64,000 nt of DNA from Bacillus sp. FJAT-28004 (lineage in GTDB: Bacteria; Bacillota; Bacilli; Paenibacillales; Paenibacillaceae). Position numbers and translations under genes: made by a program. The stretch spans positions 133,302 through 197,301 of the forward strand of contig NZ_LGHP01000001.1 of assembly GCF_001280845.1 (NCBI RefSeq), given 5' to 3'. The notes beneath the pieces are model-generated. The model did not search any database, had not been told where the DNA came from, and was given only the letters and a program-made list of their open reading frames with translations. The first letter of the stretch is position 1. Each line of letters starts with the position of its first letter. Positions 23,774 to 33,316 of the stretch are shown here, piece after piece.

Positions 23774-24390
23774 TGCAGGCATCTACAAAAACAATTCTCG
23801 GTCACTTCATCCGTTGGTTTTTTATCCTTCTGGCTTGCTTAATTGTTTATGCATCGCTTTTCTCACAAAGCTCTGTTCGATTGGAAAAGGTCGTACAGTA
23901 TGCTCTGAATATGATGGAGCTGCCTTATGCTCCTATTTCCATAAAATCTAAGACTGGCCAGGGCTACGAGCTGCTTCAAATTGTTGATCGCAAAAATGGG
24001 ATCCATCATCAATTGTTCGTAAAACGCACGCTTGGACTTTTTTGGAGTTACCGTGGCGGGGGGGCTGGGATGAAGCTGGACCCGCAAATCATACTCAGCT
24101 TTCAATGGGGTTATTCGACTTTTGGAAAGTATGTCCATTATTATGCGGTTGGTCAACTGAATGATCCTAATGTTAGTAGAGTGCATATCGAGTGGTGGGA
24201 TGGTTATGAGCAAGATGCGCTTATTAAAGACGGTGTATATCTAGCGACGCGTTCCATTCGTAACTCTAATCATGAGCAGTCAAATTCCAAGATGAATAAG
24301 CTGATTGCTTATGATGAAAAAAGTCAAATATTATATGAGCTAAATGATGAGCAACGAGAAATTAGAGCAGATGCGAAAACAGAGAGTTAA
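23773..24390 (+). CDS. Membrane-anchored protein of unknown function
   Basis: 205 aa. One N-terminal helix (residues 13-30, WFFILLACLIVYASLF) is followed by an extracytoplasmic domain of about 170 residues with no motif I recognise. It overlaps the preceding gene by one base, forming a two-gene unit. A hairpin terminator separates it from the convergent acyltransferase gene. Codon use is like that of its neighbours. Confidence 0.75.
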   Translation: MQASTKTILGHFIRWFFILLACLIVYASLFSQSSVRLEKVVQYALNMMELPYAPISIKSKTGQGYELLQIVDRKNGIHHQLFVKRTLGLFWSYRGGGAGMKLDPQIILSFQWGYSTFGKYVHYYAVGQLNDPNVSRVHIEWWDGYEQDALIKDGVYLATRSIRNSNHEQSNSKMNKLIAYDEKSQILYELNDEQREIRADAKTES

Positions 24391-24409
24391 TAGTGAAGCA
24401 ACGTAATAG

Positions 24410-24455
24410 AAGAGCCGTCCGCGCTTTTTTTTGAAGCGATCGGACGGCTCTTTGT
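24410..24455. terminator. Bidirectional terminator
   Basis: AAGAGCCGTCCG (24410-24421) pairs perfectly with CGGACGGCTCTT (24441-24452) between two convergent genes. A T-run follows on the plus strand. Confidence 0.85.
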
Positions 24456-24456
24456 A

Positions 24457-25641
24457 TTATCCTTGAATACTTGGCTGTATTGGTGAAGCAGGTTGTTTCT
24501 TCTTAGTTGGAAGCGGACCGAACAGCAGCCAATGCCATTTGAACGGTGCACTGAGTGCCATGATGGCCCAAGGAATAATCAGTGCGAGCAAGAAGCCGCC
24601 GGCCACCCATACATGGAACAGAATAGGAGAGCCACTGGCGTTTGTCTGGCGGTATAAATAGAGGATTATAGGGTGAACCAAATAAATGCCAAATGATGTG
24701 GCACCGATATGTATGAGCGCTTTAACGACCATTTTGTTCCAAGCTGTATAAATCCAGAAGGAAACTTGAAGCAACACAATAGCAGCCGTTACGCACCGTA
24801 CCTCGTCCACCAGCTCCAGCAGACTTGTGTTAATAATGGATAATCCAGTTAACCGTTTCTCGTAATAAAAGTAGACCATGATCATACTTGATGATAAGAA
24901 AAGCACCCATAGGGCAACCGTTGCTACTATTTTTTGTACCGTTGCGTTATTTCTCGTTAAATTGATCCAATCAGCAAGCTTTACATAATAGATTCCAATA
25001 AAGGCTCCTGCCGTAAAATAAAACATATACGTAAAGGCATAGCTGCCGGGGCTGATAAGATGATATTCCCGACTGATCTTATAAATAAATAACCATTGTA
25101 TCAACAATCCGATCCAAACGATATGCTTGCTAAGCTTTGGAAAGCGATTGACAGCGTAAAGCATAAGCGGAGCAAGCGCATAAAATTGAATAATAATAAC
25201 GACAAAATAAAGATGGGTATAGGTTTTGCCAAAGATAAGCATCTTGAGAAATTTAGTCGTCGTAAAGTAACCGATAAACGTCTGAATATCGCTAAATCCG
25301 AATTGAGCCAGCCTCGTAAAAGCAAAATACAAGAACGAGAATAATATAAAAGGAATCAAAACTTTGGACATTCTTTTTTTGTAAAATTGTCCGATTGCTC
25401 TTGTTGTGAAGGGTTTGTCGTAATAGTTGTAAAAAAGGACGAAGCCGCTTAGAAAGATAAAGACAGGTACTGCGAATTTGGTAAATGTGTTTAGAAAGAC
25501 GTAGAGAGGATATAGCGTAGCGCTGTGGTCGTAGTTAGCTACGATCGCTGATGTTGCGTGAATCATGATGACCGCTAAAATACCGAATGCTCTAAAAACG
25601 TCCAGCGCAGGTAAATATGGTCTTTTTGCAGATTGTGCCAT
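24457..25641 (-). CDS. Acyltransferase 3 family membrane protein
   Basis: About 394 aa with roughly ten membrane helices. The start PYLPALDVFRAFGILAVIMIHATSA carries the catalytic His of the OafA/NodX-type family, which O-acylates cell-surface polysaccharides or peptidoglycan. Other typical parts are the ending of helix 3 (FAVPVFIFLSGFVLFYNYY) and FYKKRMSKVLIPF. The ATG at 25641 follows AAGGGGATTTTA; the longer upstream reading adds 32 residues without family likeness. It is monocistronic, so its glycan substrate cannot be inferred from context. Confidence 0.88.
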   Translation of the reverse strand: MAQSAKRPYLPALDVFRAFGILAVIMIHATSAIVANYDHSATLYPLYVFLNTFTKFAVPVFIFLSGFVLFYNYYDKPFTTRAIGQFYKKRMSKVLIPFILFSFLYFAFTRLAQFGFSDIQTFIGYFTTTKFLKMLIFGKTYTHLYFVVIIIQFYALAPLMLYAVNRFPKLSKHIVWIGLLIQWLFIYKISREYHLISPGSYAFTYMFYFTAGAFIGIYYVKLADWINLTRNNATVQKIVATVALWVLFLSSSMIMVYFYYEKRLTGLSIINTSLLELVDEVRCVTAAIVLLQVSFWIYTAWNKMVVKALIHIGATSFGIYLVHPIILYLYRQTNASGSPILFHVWVAGGFLLALIIPWAIMALSAPFKWHWLLFGPLPTKKKQPASPIQPSIQG

Positions 25642-25830
25642 TAAAATCCCCTTATTTTTATATGATATTAGCTTGTGTTGAGCGGCTATGAGGAAGCCTC
25701 TATTCGTTATTATAAGGTTAGTCCCAGTTTCAGCCAATACTTTTATTTTTATAAATGAATATAGCAGAGAGAGCCTCCTTTTTACGATAAAGAGGCTCTT
25801 TCTGATTTCGTTGGAAACGATATTTTGTCG

Positions 25831-26379
25831 TTAGATTTCTCGTTTGACATTCATGCCCGTTCTATACATTTTTTCTGCTTCAAGCGGACTTTCTTTTGCC
25901 GTCAAGTGGTGTGGAATCACCCGGCAAACTTGAACCGGCCCGCCGAATACAGCCGATCTATACTTTTCCACATGCTGCTTGGGCAAAGGCCGGTTATAGT
26001 AGCCAGGTACATATTTATTGATCATTCCCTGAAGTACATGGGTAGCTTCATCCAAATCTGTGATCGGCTCTGCTTGTCCAAATATCATTACGCTCATATA
26101 AGCCGTATCCGTTTTGGCAGGTACCGGATCCGTAATGGTTCCGTATTCCTCACATACCGTAAAACAAACTTCTGGATTTTCACTCATGACCAGATTACGT
26201 CTTCCATCTCCAGCCCCGTGAAAATAGAGCTTCCCGTCCGTCCATACATAATTAAGCGGTACAACATAGGGCAGGTTCCCATCAACCAACCCAAGATAAC
26301 CAATTCTCGCTTGGTGAAGGAAACTTTCGATTTTCTCCTGATCCTTGCATTCCCTGATCTTGTAACGAACCGTATCCAT
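25831..26379 (-). CDS. Pyridoxamine 5'-phosphate oxidase-related flavoprotein (split-barrel)
   Basis: 182 aa, FMN-binding split-barrel fold: IGYLGLVDGNLPYVVPLNYVW near residue 27, LYFHGAGDGRRNLVMSENPEVCF near 50, and YMSVMIFGQAEPI near 95. Proteins of this NimA-like group are flavin reductases of varied use. The ATG at 26379 follows AAAAGGAG; the longer upstream reading is spacer. It is divergently transcribed from a MocR-type regulator, which probably controls it, pointing to a link with vitamin B6 or nitrogen compounds. Confidence 0.85.
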   Translation of the reverse strand: MDTVRYKIRECKDQEKIESFLHQARIGYLGLVDGNLPYVVPLNYVWTDGKLYFHGAGDGRRNLVMSENPEVCFTVCEEYGTITDPVPAKTDTAYMSVMIFGQAEPITDLDEATHVLQGMINKYVPGYYNRPLPKQHVEKYRSAVFGGPVQVCRVIPHHLTAKESPLEAEKMYRTGMNVKREI

Positions 26380-26472
26380 TTCAAAATCTCTCCTTTTCAC
26401 TCCTAAGATATAGGCAACGACTTTGTTGAACATACCAGCATTATTGAGGTAGTATATCAGTGAATGGAGTGT

Positions 26473-26505
26473 GTTTACACATCCAAACATCAAGGTTATG
26501 AACAA
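26473..26505 (+). promoter_or_regulatory. Candidate promoter of the MocR-type gene
   Basis: TTTACA, 16-bp spacer and TTATGA lie in the divergent gap, with the near-palindrome TGTGTTTACACA over the -35 box. It is a weak call based on spacing; the 26380-26554 gap holds no other clear element. Confidence 0.3.
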
Positions 26506-26554
26506 TCCATAATCAATTTTATAGGGTTGGAGCATCTATTTGGAGGTGTGCACA

Positions 26555-27985
26555 ATGATGAAAGTAAGTCGTAATGATAAAAGACCGATCTGGATGCAAT
26601 TGCTTGATCAAGCGATTCATAATATTAAAAGCGGAATTTGGCCCCCGGGAGAATTGCTGATTCCTTCCCGTGAACTCGCTCATCTGCTAGGTGTCTCTCG
26701 CTCAACGATACAGATTGTCTATGAGGAATTGTTAAGTCGAGGTTATACGGTTACATCTCGACGAGGAGGAACGCGAGTTAGTAAATGGAATCAAGTCACG
26801 GGTTCGACGAAGGAAATAATAACATATGGCCCTATTCCCCCCGCGCTTCCTTTATTGAACTCAGCGGTCGATCAATTACATGATTGGTTCAGAGGCAAAG
26901 AACAACGGGAAGTGGAAATAGATTTTAGTCCCCATGAACCCTATTTGGATGACCATTTTCAAAAAAACTGGCGACAATCGTTTCTCCAAGCGTCCACTGC
27001 TATGGATTTATCAAGCTGGGCTTACGGTAATCCCTATGGTTTTACACCATTACGTGAGGAAATTCAGCGTTATTTATCACTTGAACGAGGTATCCATGTC
27101 CAAACAAATCAGATTCTGTTGACCTCAGGAGCTCAGCACAGCATTGATTTAATCGCACAATCGCTTTTATCAGATGGGGACACTGTCTCTGTAGAAGATC
27201 CTGGTTTTCCAGCTGCATGGATGGCGATGAAATATCGACGTATGAATGTGGTGCCAGTTCCCGTTGACGAATATGGTCTTGCAGTTGAGCGAATTCATCC
27301 ACAATCCAAACTGATCTTTGTCACCCCTTCGCACCAATGCGCGACAGGGATCGTTATGTCGGAGCCGCGAAGGCAACAATTGCTGCATAAGGCCGTTCAA
27401 GAACAATCTTGGATTATTGAGGACGATTATGATAGTGAGTTTCGATATCGTGGGGAGCCGCTTCCAACACTGATTAGTCAGGAACCTAATAATACCTTGT
27501 ACCTCATGAGTTTTTCTAAAATGATTGCTCCAGGCATTCGTATTTCAGCAATCGTTGGCTCTGTCGAAGCCATTGCTCAACTAGCCAGGGTGCAGGAGCT
27601 GACTTACCGTCATCTTCCGATTATGGACCAGCTAACACTAACCCACTTCATCAAGAATGGGCATTTTATGCGCCATATGAGAAGAGTCAGAAATGTGTAC
27701 CGACGAAGACACGAAGCCATGACAAAGGCTATTATGGCTAGTGGTTTAGGGAAACGTTTCACATTAAGTGGAGTAGAAACAGGATTGCATATGTTACTTG
27801 AAGCTGAAGAGTCATACGATGAAGAAGCCGTGACGAAGTTAGCCCTTCAAAAGGGAATACGTGTGTACCCTCTTGGGCCCTATTGTTTGGAAAGCAAACG
27901 AAAGGGTTGGGTGTTGGGGTTTGCGAAAGTAGATGAAGCAGCGATAGAGCAGGGGATTCATCGTCTAGCGGAGTTAATCTTGTAG
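26555..27985 (+). CDS. MocR/PdxR-type transcriptional regulator (GntR HTH fused to aminotransferase)
   Basis: 476 aa. The N-terminal GntR winged helix covers about residues 8-75 (SRELAHLLGVSRSTIQIVYEEL), and a fold-type I aminotransferase domain covers about 115-475. The PLP-lysine lies in YLMSFSKMIAPGIRISAIVGS and the Asp/Tyr set in IIEDDYDSEFRY. Such proteins sense PLP or an amine-PLP adduct and control neighbouring genes. The ATG at 26555 lies after TTGGAGGTG; an upstream TTG falls in the ribosome binding site. Its divergent partner is a PNPOx-like flavoprotein, so regulation of vitamin B6 or amine metabolism is likely. Confidence 0.92.
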   Translation: MMKVSRNDKRPIWMQLLDQAIHNIKSGIWPPGELLIPSRELAHLLGVSRSTIQIVYEELLSRGYTVTSRRGGTRVSKWNQVTGSTKEIITYGPIPPALPLLNSAVDQLHDWFRGKEQREVEIDFSPHEPYLDDHFQKNWRQSFLQASTAMDLSSWAYGNPYGFTPLREEIQRYLSLERGIHVQTNQILLTSGAQHSIDLIAQSLLSDGDTVSVEDPGFPAAWMAMKYRRMNVVPVPVDEYGLAVERIHPQSKLIFVTPSHQCATGIVMSEPRRQQLLHKAVQEQSWIIEDDYDSEFRYRGEPLPTLISQEPNNTLYLMSFSKMIAPGIRISAIVGSVEAIAQLARVQELTYRHLPIMDQLTLTHFIKNGHFMRHMRRVRNVYRRRHEAMTKAIMASGLGKRFTLSGVETGLHMLLEAEESYDEEAVTKLALQKGIRVYPLGPYCLESKRKGWVLGFAKVDEAAIEQGIHRLAELIL

Positions 27986-28021
27986 GTTAATATCTACATA
28001 GACTCCAATAAAACAGTAACT

Positions 28022-28050
28022 AAAACCACTTTCGCAAGTGGTTTTTTTTA
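28022..28050 (+). terminator. Intrinsic terminator of the MocR-type gene
   Basis: AAAACCACTT (28022-28031), TCGC, AAGTGGTTTT (28036-28045) and a T-run: a textbook stem with a stable tetraloop. Confidence 0.9.
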
Positions 28051-28152
28051 TTGTTTTGGTATAGTCCTACTATTGTAAGGATTGGGAAAAATCAAATTCT
28101 GAAATGTCTCTCTTTACAGGAAAATTTTTGTCTGATAGAATTGCAACATTCT

Positions 28153-28188
28153 ATTGTTAACCAAAATAAATTAAATTAGGTTAACAAT
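28153..28188 (+). promoter_or_regulatory. BirA operator
   Basis: ATTGTTAACC (28153-28162), a 16-bp AT-rich spacer and GGTTAACAAT (28179-28188): perfect arms and the spacing used by bifunctional BirA repressors of Bacillota. It lies 32 bp before bioA and should overlap the promoter, so the biotin operon is shut off by biotinyl-AMP-bound BirA. Confidence 0.92.
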
Positions 28189-28220
28189 TAAATGAATCAA
28201 GTTAAAGGTGGTTATATCTT

Positions 28221-29582
28221 TTGACAATACATTATGAACGACTTTCTGCTACGAATAAGGACTATTTATGGCATCCATTTACTCAAATGAAAGACTACAA
28301 TAACTCCGATCCTCTAATTATCGAACGCGGCGAAGGCATCAAATTATATGACGTCAATGGGCGTGCTTACTATGACGGGTTTTCCTCGGTATGGCTTAAT
28401 GTCCATGGACATAATGTACCTGAGCTAAATCAAGCGATCACGGATCAGTTAGGACGTATTGCGCATTCTACCCTTCTCGGTATGGCTAATGTGCCTGCCA
28501 TTGAGCTTGCAGAGAAATTGGTAGGGATCTCCCCCAAAGGATTAAAAAAAGTGTTTTACTCAGATTCCGGTGCAACGGGTGTTGAAATTGCGGTCAAAAT
28601 GGCGTTTCAATATTGGAAAAACCAAGGACAGGAAGGTAAAACGAAGTTTATTACGATGAATCAAGCGTATCACGGAGATACAATTGGAGCGGTTAGCGTA
28701 GGTGCGATTCCACTGTATCATGACGTATTTCGCCCCATGCTGTTTCCTTCATACGTGATTCCATATCCATATGCTTACCGTCATGATGGCGGTGAACAGG
28801 AAGCAAAAGAAGCTACACTTATTGCGTTGCGTCATTTACTCGAGACTAGCGCAAATGAAATCGCAGCTCTCATTGTGGAGCCGATTGTACAAGGGGCCAG
28901 CGGCATCATTATTATGCCAAAAGGCTGTTTACAAGAGATGGCAGCACTTTGCCGTAAGTATGGTGTACTGTTCATTGCGGATGAGGTGGCGACAGGTTTT
29001 GGGCGAACAGGTGAAATGTTTGCTTGTGATCTTGAAGATGTATCACCTGATTTGATGGTAATCGGAAAGGGCCTTACAGGCGGTTATTTGCCTGTGGCAG
29101 CGACACTTACGACAGATGAGGTGTACAACGCATTTTATGGGGATTACGAAGAGCAGAAAACATTCTTCCACGGTCATTCCTTCACAGGTAACCCGCTCGG
29201 TTGTGCCGTTGCTTTGGCCAGCTTAAAGCTGTTTGAAGAGCGCAACATAATCGAAGGAGTACGATCAAAAGCATCATTCGTGGAGCGTAAGCTCTCCATA
29301 CTAAACGATTCACAGCATGTCGGTGATATTAGGCAGATGGGGTTGATGATTGGAATTGAGCTCGTACGCAATAAGGTTACACGTGAACCGTATGCTTGGT
29401 CCGAAAAAATCGGAGTTCGTGTAACTCAAAAGGCCAGAGAGCTTGGAATGCTTACGAGACCGCTTGGCAATGTTATCGTATTCATCCCCCCACTTGTTAG
29501 TACAGAGGCCGAGCTTGAGGTTATGACAGATATTTTGGTGGAGGCCATTCTCAGCGTCACGGAAGAAGAAAACATCCTATGA
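28221..29582 (+). CDS. bioA: Adenosylmethionine-8-amino-7-oxononanoate aminotransferase
   Basis: PLP enzyme of biotin synthesis that converts KAPA to DAPA with SAM (or lysine in some Bacillus enzymes) as amino donor. It is 453 aa, the normal length. Signatures are [11 protein letters not shown] near the start, the substrate-entry [12 protein letters not shown], the phosphate-cup [27 protein letters not shown], and the PLP-lysine in [15 protein letters not shown]. First gene of the operon behind the BirA site. The TTG start follows AAAGGTGG. Its stop overlaps bioD by 4 bp. Confidence 0.96.
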   Translation: MTIHYERLSATNKDYLWHPFTQMKDYNNSDPLIIERGEGIKLYDVNGRAYYDGFSSVWLNVHGHNVPELNQAITDQLGRIAHSTLLGMANVPAIELAEKLVGISPKGLKKVFYSDSGATGVEIAVKMAFQYWKNQGQEGKTKFITMNQAYHGDTIGAVSVGAIPLYHDVFRPMLFPSYVIPYPYAYRHDGGEQEAKEATLIALRHLLETSANEIAALIVEPIVQGASGIIIMPKGCLQEMAALCRKYGVLFIADEVATGFGRTGEMFACDLEDVSPDLMVIGKGLTGGYLPVAATLTTDEVYNAFYGDYEEQKTFFHGHSFTGNPLGCAVALASLKLFEERNIIEGVRSKASFVERKLSILNDSQHVGDIRQMGLMIGIELVRNKVTREPYAWSEKIGVRVTQKARELGMLTRPLGNVIVFIPPLVSTEAELEVMTDILVEAILSVTEEENIL

Positions 29583-30310
29583 AGTTGATGCGTGGATTAT
29601 TTGTGGTCGGTACGGACACTGGCGTCGGCAAAACCATTGTAACAGCGGCGCTTACCGCAGCACTTCGCTCTGTAAATATGAATGTAGGAATTTGGAAGCC
29701 TGTTCAGTCAGGTGAGTTACTTGGTAGCGGAGCTACCGATGCTGAGCGTCTACTACAATACACCGGACTAAATGAGCAGCCGGATAAGGTAGCGACATTC
29801 ACATTCGAAGCCCCGCTTACACCGCTGCTCGCAGCCAAAGAAGCTGGAGTGACCTTAACATTACAGGAGCTAACAGCCGCTGGTGAAGATCTATTACACC
29901 GTTACGAAATGTTGCTCATCGAAGGAGCCGGTGGTGTAGCTGTTCCACTGACCGATAATTCTCTCATGGTGGATTTGATTTCGGAACTTCGAATTCCGGC
30001 TCTGATCGTCGCTCGTTCGGGTCTCGGAACGATTAATCACACGCTCCTGACGATTTCCTATCTACGGCAAAATGGGGTTCCGATTATAGGTTTCATTTGC
30101 AATGACGGAGAATCATTGGACAGGTATGACGACCCAAGTGCGACAACCAATGCAGCATTAATTGAACGTTATAGCGGTATCAAGTTTCTCGGACATTTCC
30201 CCTATTTGAAGGACGAGATAAATACAATATCGCTGATCCAGGCGGTTCGAGAACAGATTCAATTGGAATCGATCGTACAGGCACTAACAAATCAAATGAA
30301 TGGAGAGTGA
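29579..30310 (+). CDS. bioD: Dethiobiotin synthetase
   Basis: ATP-dependent ligase that closes the ureido ring of dethiobiotin from DAPA and CO2. It is 243 aa, with the P-loop [15 protein letters not shown] at residues 12-26, WKPVQSG near 40, and [12 protein letters not shown] near 118. The ATGA overlap with bioA and a GTGA overlap with bioB show tight translational coupling in the operon. Confidence 0.95.
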   Translation: MKLMRGLFVVGTDTGVGKTIVTAALTAALRSVNMNVGIWKPVQSGELLGSGATDAERLLQYTGLNEQPDKVATFTFEAPLTPLLAAKEAGVTLTLQELTAAGEDLLHRYEMLLIEGAGGVAVPLTDNSLMVDLISELRIPALIVARSGLGTINHTLLTISYLRQNGVPIIGFICNDGESLDRYDDPSATTNAALIERYSGIKFLGHFPYLKDEINTISLIQAVREQIQLESIVQALTNQMNGE

Positions 30311-31317
30311 AGTTGGAGATGACAACAATTAAATCGAAAATAGAGTGGTCGTTACTTGCCGAGAAAGCACTAATGGGTGAATGTTTAACGGTTGAAGAAG
30401 GGCTTGCTGTACTTGAATCAGATAACGATGACATACTGTCCTTGATGCAAGCTGCTTTTCAGGTCAGACAACACTTTTTTGGAAAAAAAGTGAAACTGAA
30501 CATGATCATTAACGCTAAAAGTGGACATTGTCCCGAAGATTGTGGTTACTGTTCACAGTCCATCGTATCGACGGCACCCGTTCAAAAATACACCCTGCTC
30601 GATAAAGATACACTTCTTGCAGGAGCACGTGAGGCTATGGTGCGCAAAGCAGGTACCTATTGCATAGTGGCTTCGGGGAAAGGCCCGACGGAAAAGGAAC
30701 TGGACCAAGTTGTAAATGCGGTTAAAGAAATACGTTCAACGATGCCGCTCAAAATTTGTGCATGTCTGGGGATATTGAAGGACGGCCAAGCTGAACGGTT
30801 AGTAGAAGCAGGCGTACATCGTTACAACCACAACTTGAACACAAGCAAAGATAATTACTCGTCTATTACGACTACGCATACCTATGAACAGCGTGTTGAA
30901 ACTGTGGAGAAGGTAAAAGCTCATGGCATGTCCCCTTGTTCCGGTGTAATTATTGGTATGGGTGAAAGTAATCAGGAAATTGTTGAGATGGCTTATGCGC
31001 TCCGTGAGCTCGATGCGGACTCAATTCCGATTAATTTCTTAAATGCCATTCCTGGAACCCCTTTGGAAGATGCTGGGCGCACCTCCGCTATGAAAGGGCT
31101 TAAGGTACTGGCATTGTTTCGGTTTATCTGTCCTTCTAAAGAGATTCGTGTTGCGGGCGGTCGCGAAGTCAGCCTCCGTACGTTGCAACCATTGTCGCTA
31201 TACGCTGCCAACTCACTCTTTGTAGGTGATTATTTAACGACTGCAGGTCAAGATATATCGGCTGATCATCAAATGATTGAAGATTTGGATTTTGAGATTG
31301 AGTTAAATGCTCTTTAA
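30307..31317 (+). CDS. bioB: Biotin synthase (radical SAM)
   Basis: Radical SAM enzyme that inserts sulfur into dethiobiotin. It is 336 aa. The [4Fe-4S] triad is CPEDCGYC (Cys75, 79, 82), and the ICACLGIL and YNHNLNTS segments, also typical of BioB, include residues around the second cluster. I kept the GTG at 30307 that overlaps bioD; the ATG at 30319 is an equally plausible start, four codons later. Confidence 0.95.
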   Translation: MKLEMTTIKSKIEWSLLAEKALMGECLTVEEGLAVLESDNDDILSLMQAAFQVRQHFFGKKVKLNMIINAKSGHCPEDCGYCSQSIVSTAPVQKYTLLDKDTLLAGAREAMVRKAGTYCIVASGKGPTEKELDQVVNAVKEIRSTMPLKICACLGILKDGQAERLVEAGVHRYNHNLNTSKDNYSSITTTHTYEQRVETVEKVKAHGMSPCSGVIIGMGESNQEIVEMAYALRELDADSIPINFLNAIPGTPLEDAGRTSAMKGLKVLALFRFICPSKEIRVAGGREVSLRTLQPLSLYAANSLFVGDYLTTAGQDISADHQMIEDLDFEIELNAL

Positions 31318-31352
31318 TATTCAAATGAATGCCTTTTAAGGTGGTACGGATC

Positions 31353-32531
31353 ATGAATTGGATGGAAAAAGAACTTGAGGTATTACATGATGCTTCACTA
31401 GAGCGCTTCTTACGTAACAGTGCCCCAGCACCGCAATATCCTGGTTATACGGTGAGAGAAGAACGCTTGCTGCTCAATCTGGCCTCTAATGACTACCTTG
31501 GACTAGCACAACATCCTGCTATTATTGAAAAAATGCGCGAAACGCTGCTTATCGAAGGAAGCGGCTCAGGAGCGTCACGTCTTGTGACAGGCAATCGATT
31601 GCCTTATGGAGATCTTGAAGAAGAGTTGTCTGATTGGCAGAAGAGTGAAGCGGCACTTGTTTTTGCAAATGGGTATATGGCTAATTCCGGTGTTATTAGT
31701 GCACTTGTGGGTCGTAACGATGTGGTTTTCAGCGACCAATTAAACCATGCGAGTATAGTGGACGGTATCGTATTGAGCCGCGCGGAGCATGCTCGGTACC
31801 GACATAACGATATGGAACATTTAGAGGTTTTGCTGAGCAAGCATCGTGATAAAAGACGCAAGCTGATCGTTACGGATGCTGTCTTTTCAATGGACGGCGA
31901 TGCAGCTCCCTTAGGTAAGCTGGCTGCGCTCAAACGCGAGTACGGAACAATGCTGATGGTAGACGAAGCGCACAGCGGGGGGATTTATGGGGAACGCGGT
32001 CAGGGACTATGCTATGAGCTCGGTCTGCAGCATGAAGTGGATATACATATGGGAACATTCAGTAAATCATTTGGTGTATATGGTGCATATGTCTGCGGCA
32101 GCCGGACGTTAATTCGCTGGCTAATTAACAAGTCAAGACCGCTCATGTATTCGACGGCATTACCGCCTTCTTTGGTAACAGGTATTTCAACGTCGCTCGC
32201 CTTAGTCCAATCTGATCATTGGCGCCGCGAACGACTCTTCTCGTTAAGCGCGATGTTTCGATCCTCGCTCCTTCACGCTGGTTTTAATGTCGGTAAGGGA
32301 AATTCTCCTATTGTACCGGTGATTATTGGTGATAATGAAGTAGCCCTTCGTTTCAGTAAAGCTCTTGAATGTAAAGGGATTGAAGCGGTGGCTATTCGTC
32401 CGCCCACAGTTCCTGATGGCACAGCGCGGATTCGCTTTTCTTTATCTGCTGCTCATACAGAAAAGGAATTGATAGATGCGGTCGCGATAATCTGCACAAT
32501 CGGACAAGAGTTAGAGGTGATACGTCATTGA
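31353..32531 (+). CDS. bioF: 8-amino-7-oxononanoate synthase
   Basis: PLP-dependent alpha-oxoamine synthase that condenses pimeloyl-ACP (or -CoA) with alanine to give KAPA. It is 392 aa. Signatures are NLASNDYLGLAQHP, GSGSGASRLVTGN, VDEAHSGGIYGERG, and the PLP-lysine in GTFSKSFGVYGAYVCGS. The ATG at 31353 lies after AAGGTGG. Its stop overlaps the TTG start of the next gene (TTGA). Confidence 0.95.
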   Translation: MNWMEKELEVLHDASLERFLRNSAPAPQYPGYTVREERLLLNLASNDYLGLAQHPAIIEKMRETLLIEGSGSGASRLVTGNRLPYGDLEEELSDWQKSEAALVFANGYMANSGVISALVGRNDVVFSDQLNHASIVDGIVLSRAEHARYRHNDMEHLEVLLSKHRDKRRKLIVTDAVFSMDGDAAPLGKLAALKREYGTMLMVDEAHSGGIYGERGQGLCYELGLQHEVDIHMGTFSKSFGVYGAYVCGSRTLIRWLINKSRPLMYSTALPPSLVTGISTSLALVQSDHWRRERLFSLSAMFRSSLLHAGFNVGKGNSPIVPVIIGDNEVALRFSKALECKGIEAVAIRPPTVPDGTARIRFSLSAAHTEKELIDAVAIICTIGQELEVIRH

Positions 32532-33316
32532 ATGCGGAGTCGAGCGGTGTAATCTTGTGGCTAACGGGATGGAGCCTGCCGGATACTGTTTTTGATCGAC
32601 TTCGTGAGTTGCTGCCGGAATATACTCATGTTTCTGTTGATTACTATGGAACGGATTCTCCAGAGAACATGATAGATATCACGGAAACAGCAGCGAGGAA
32701 GATTCTGTTTGAGGATGGGACTGATTGCAGCACTAGGCGTGTTCACGGTCCGATACTGATCGCAGGTTGGTCGCTAGGGAGCTTATTAGCACTGAGATTA
32801 GCAGCTAATGGTTACGCTGATGGGCTTGTACTGTTTGGAGCAACGGCTCGTTTCACTCGTTCCAAGGAAGGAAGTGTCCTCGGCTGGGCAGATGCCTACG
32901 TTCGGCACATGATCAGAGGAATCTCAAAGGATCGGACAGTTGTTGAGACGAATTTCAGAAAGTCCATGTTTACGGATGCAGAATGGGAGGGAGGTCTTGC
33001 TGCAAGCCTTCCTCCAACTGGCAGCTGGACAGCCGAAGCGCTAATTTCAGGCCTGCAGATTTTACGAACCGAGGATTGTTTGTCTCGATTGCCCGATATT
33101 GCTTGTCCGGTTCTTATTATCCATGGGACTGAGGATCAAATTTGTTCTTACAATGGTGTTTTAGAGCTAAAGAGTCAGTTGCCTCAAGCAAAGTTAGTTC
33201 CATTACCCGCCTGCGGGCATGTGCCTTTTTTGGGAAGGGAAGTACACATAGCTGGAGAATTGAGGAGATGGTGGGATGACCAGCAGCAGAAAGATTGCTA
33301 TTCAACGTCAATTTAA
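32528..33316 (+). CDS. Alpha/beta hydrolase in the BioH position of the biotin operon
   Basis: 262 aa alpha/beta hydrolase. Nucleophile elbow AGWSLGSLLAL, acid in LIIHGTEDQIC, and catalytic His in ACGHVPFLG. Lying between bioF and bioC, it probably cleaves pimeloyl-ACP methyl ester, the BioH role. It is not closely like E. coli BioH, so it may be one of the many non-orthologous replacements. The TTG start follows GAGGTG with good spacing and overlaps bioF; its end overlaps bioC by 41 bp. Confidence 0.8.
   Translation: MNAESSGVILWLTGWSLPDTVFDRLRELLPEYTHVSVDYYGTDSPENMIDITETAARKILFEDGTDCSTRRVHGPILIAGWSLGSLLALRLAANGYADGLVLFGATARFTRSKEGSVLGWADAYVRHMIRGISKDRTVVETNFRKSMFTDAEWEGGLAASLPPTGSWTAEALISGLQILRTEDCLSRLPDIACPVLIIHGTEDQICSYNGVLELKSQLPQAKLVPLPACGHVPFLGREVHIAGELRRWWDDQQQKDCYSTSI

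Noticed and set aside
25825-26406. 193-codon plus-strand frame opposite the PNPOx-like gene
   Set aside because: Antisense shadow of a clear flavoprotein gene; its translation lacks domain features.
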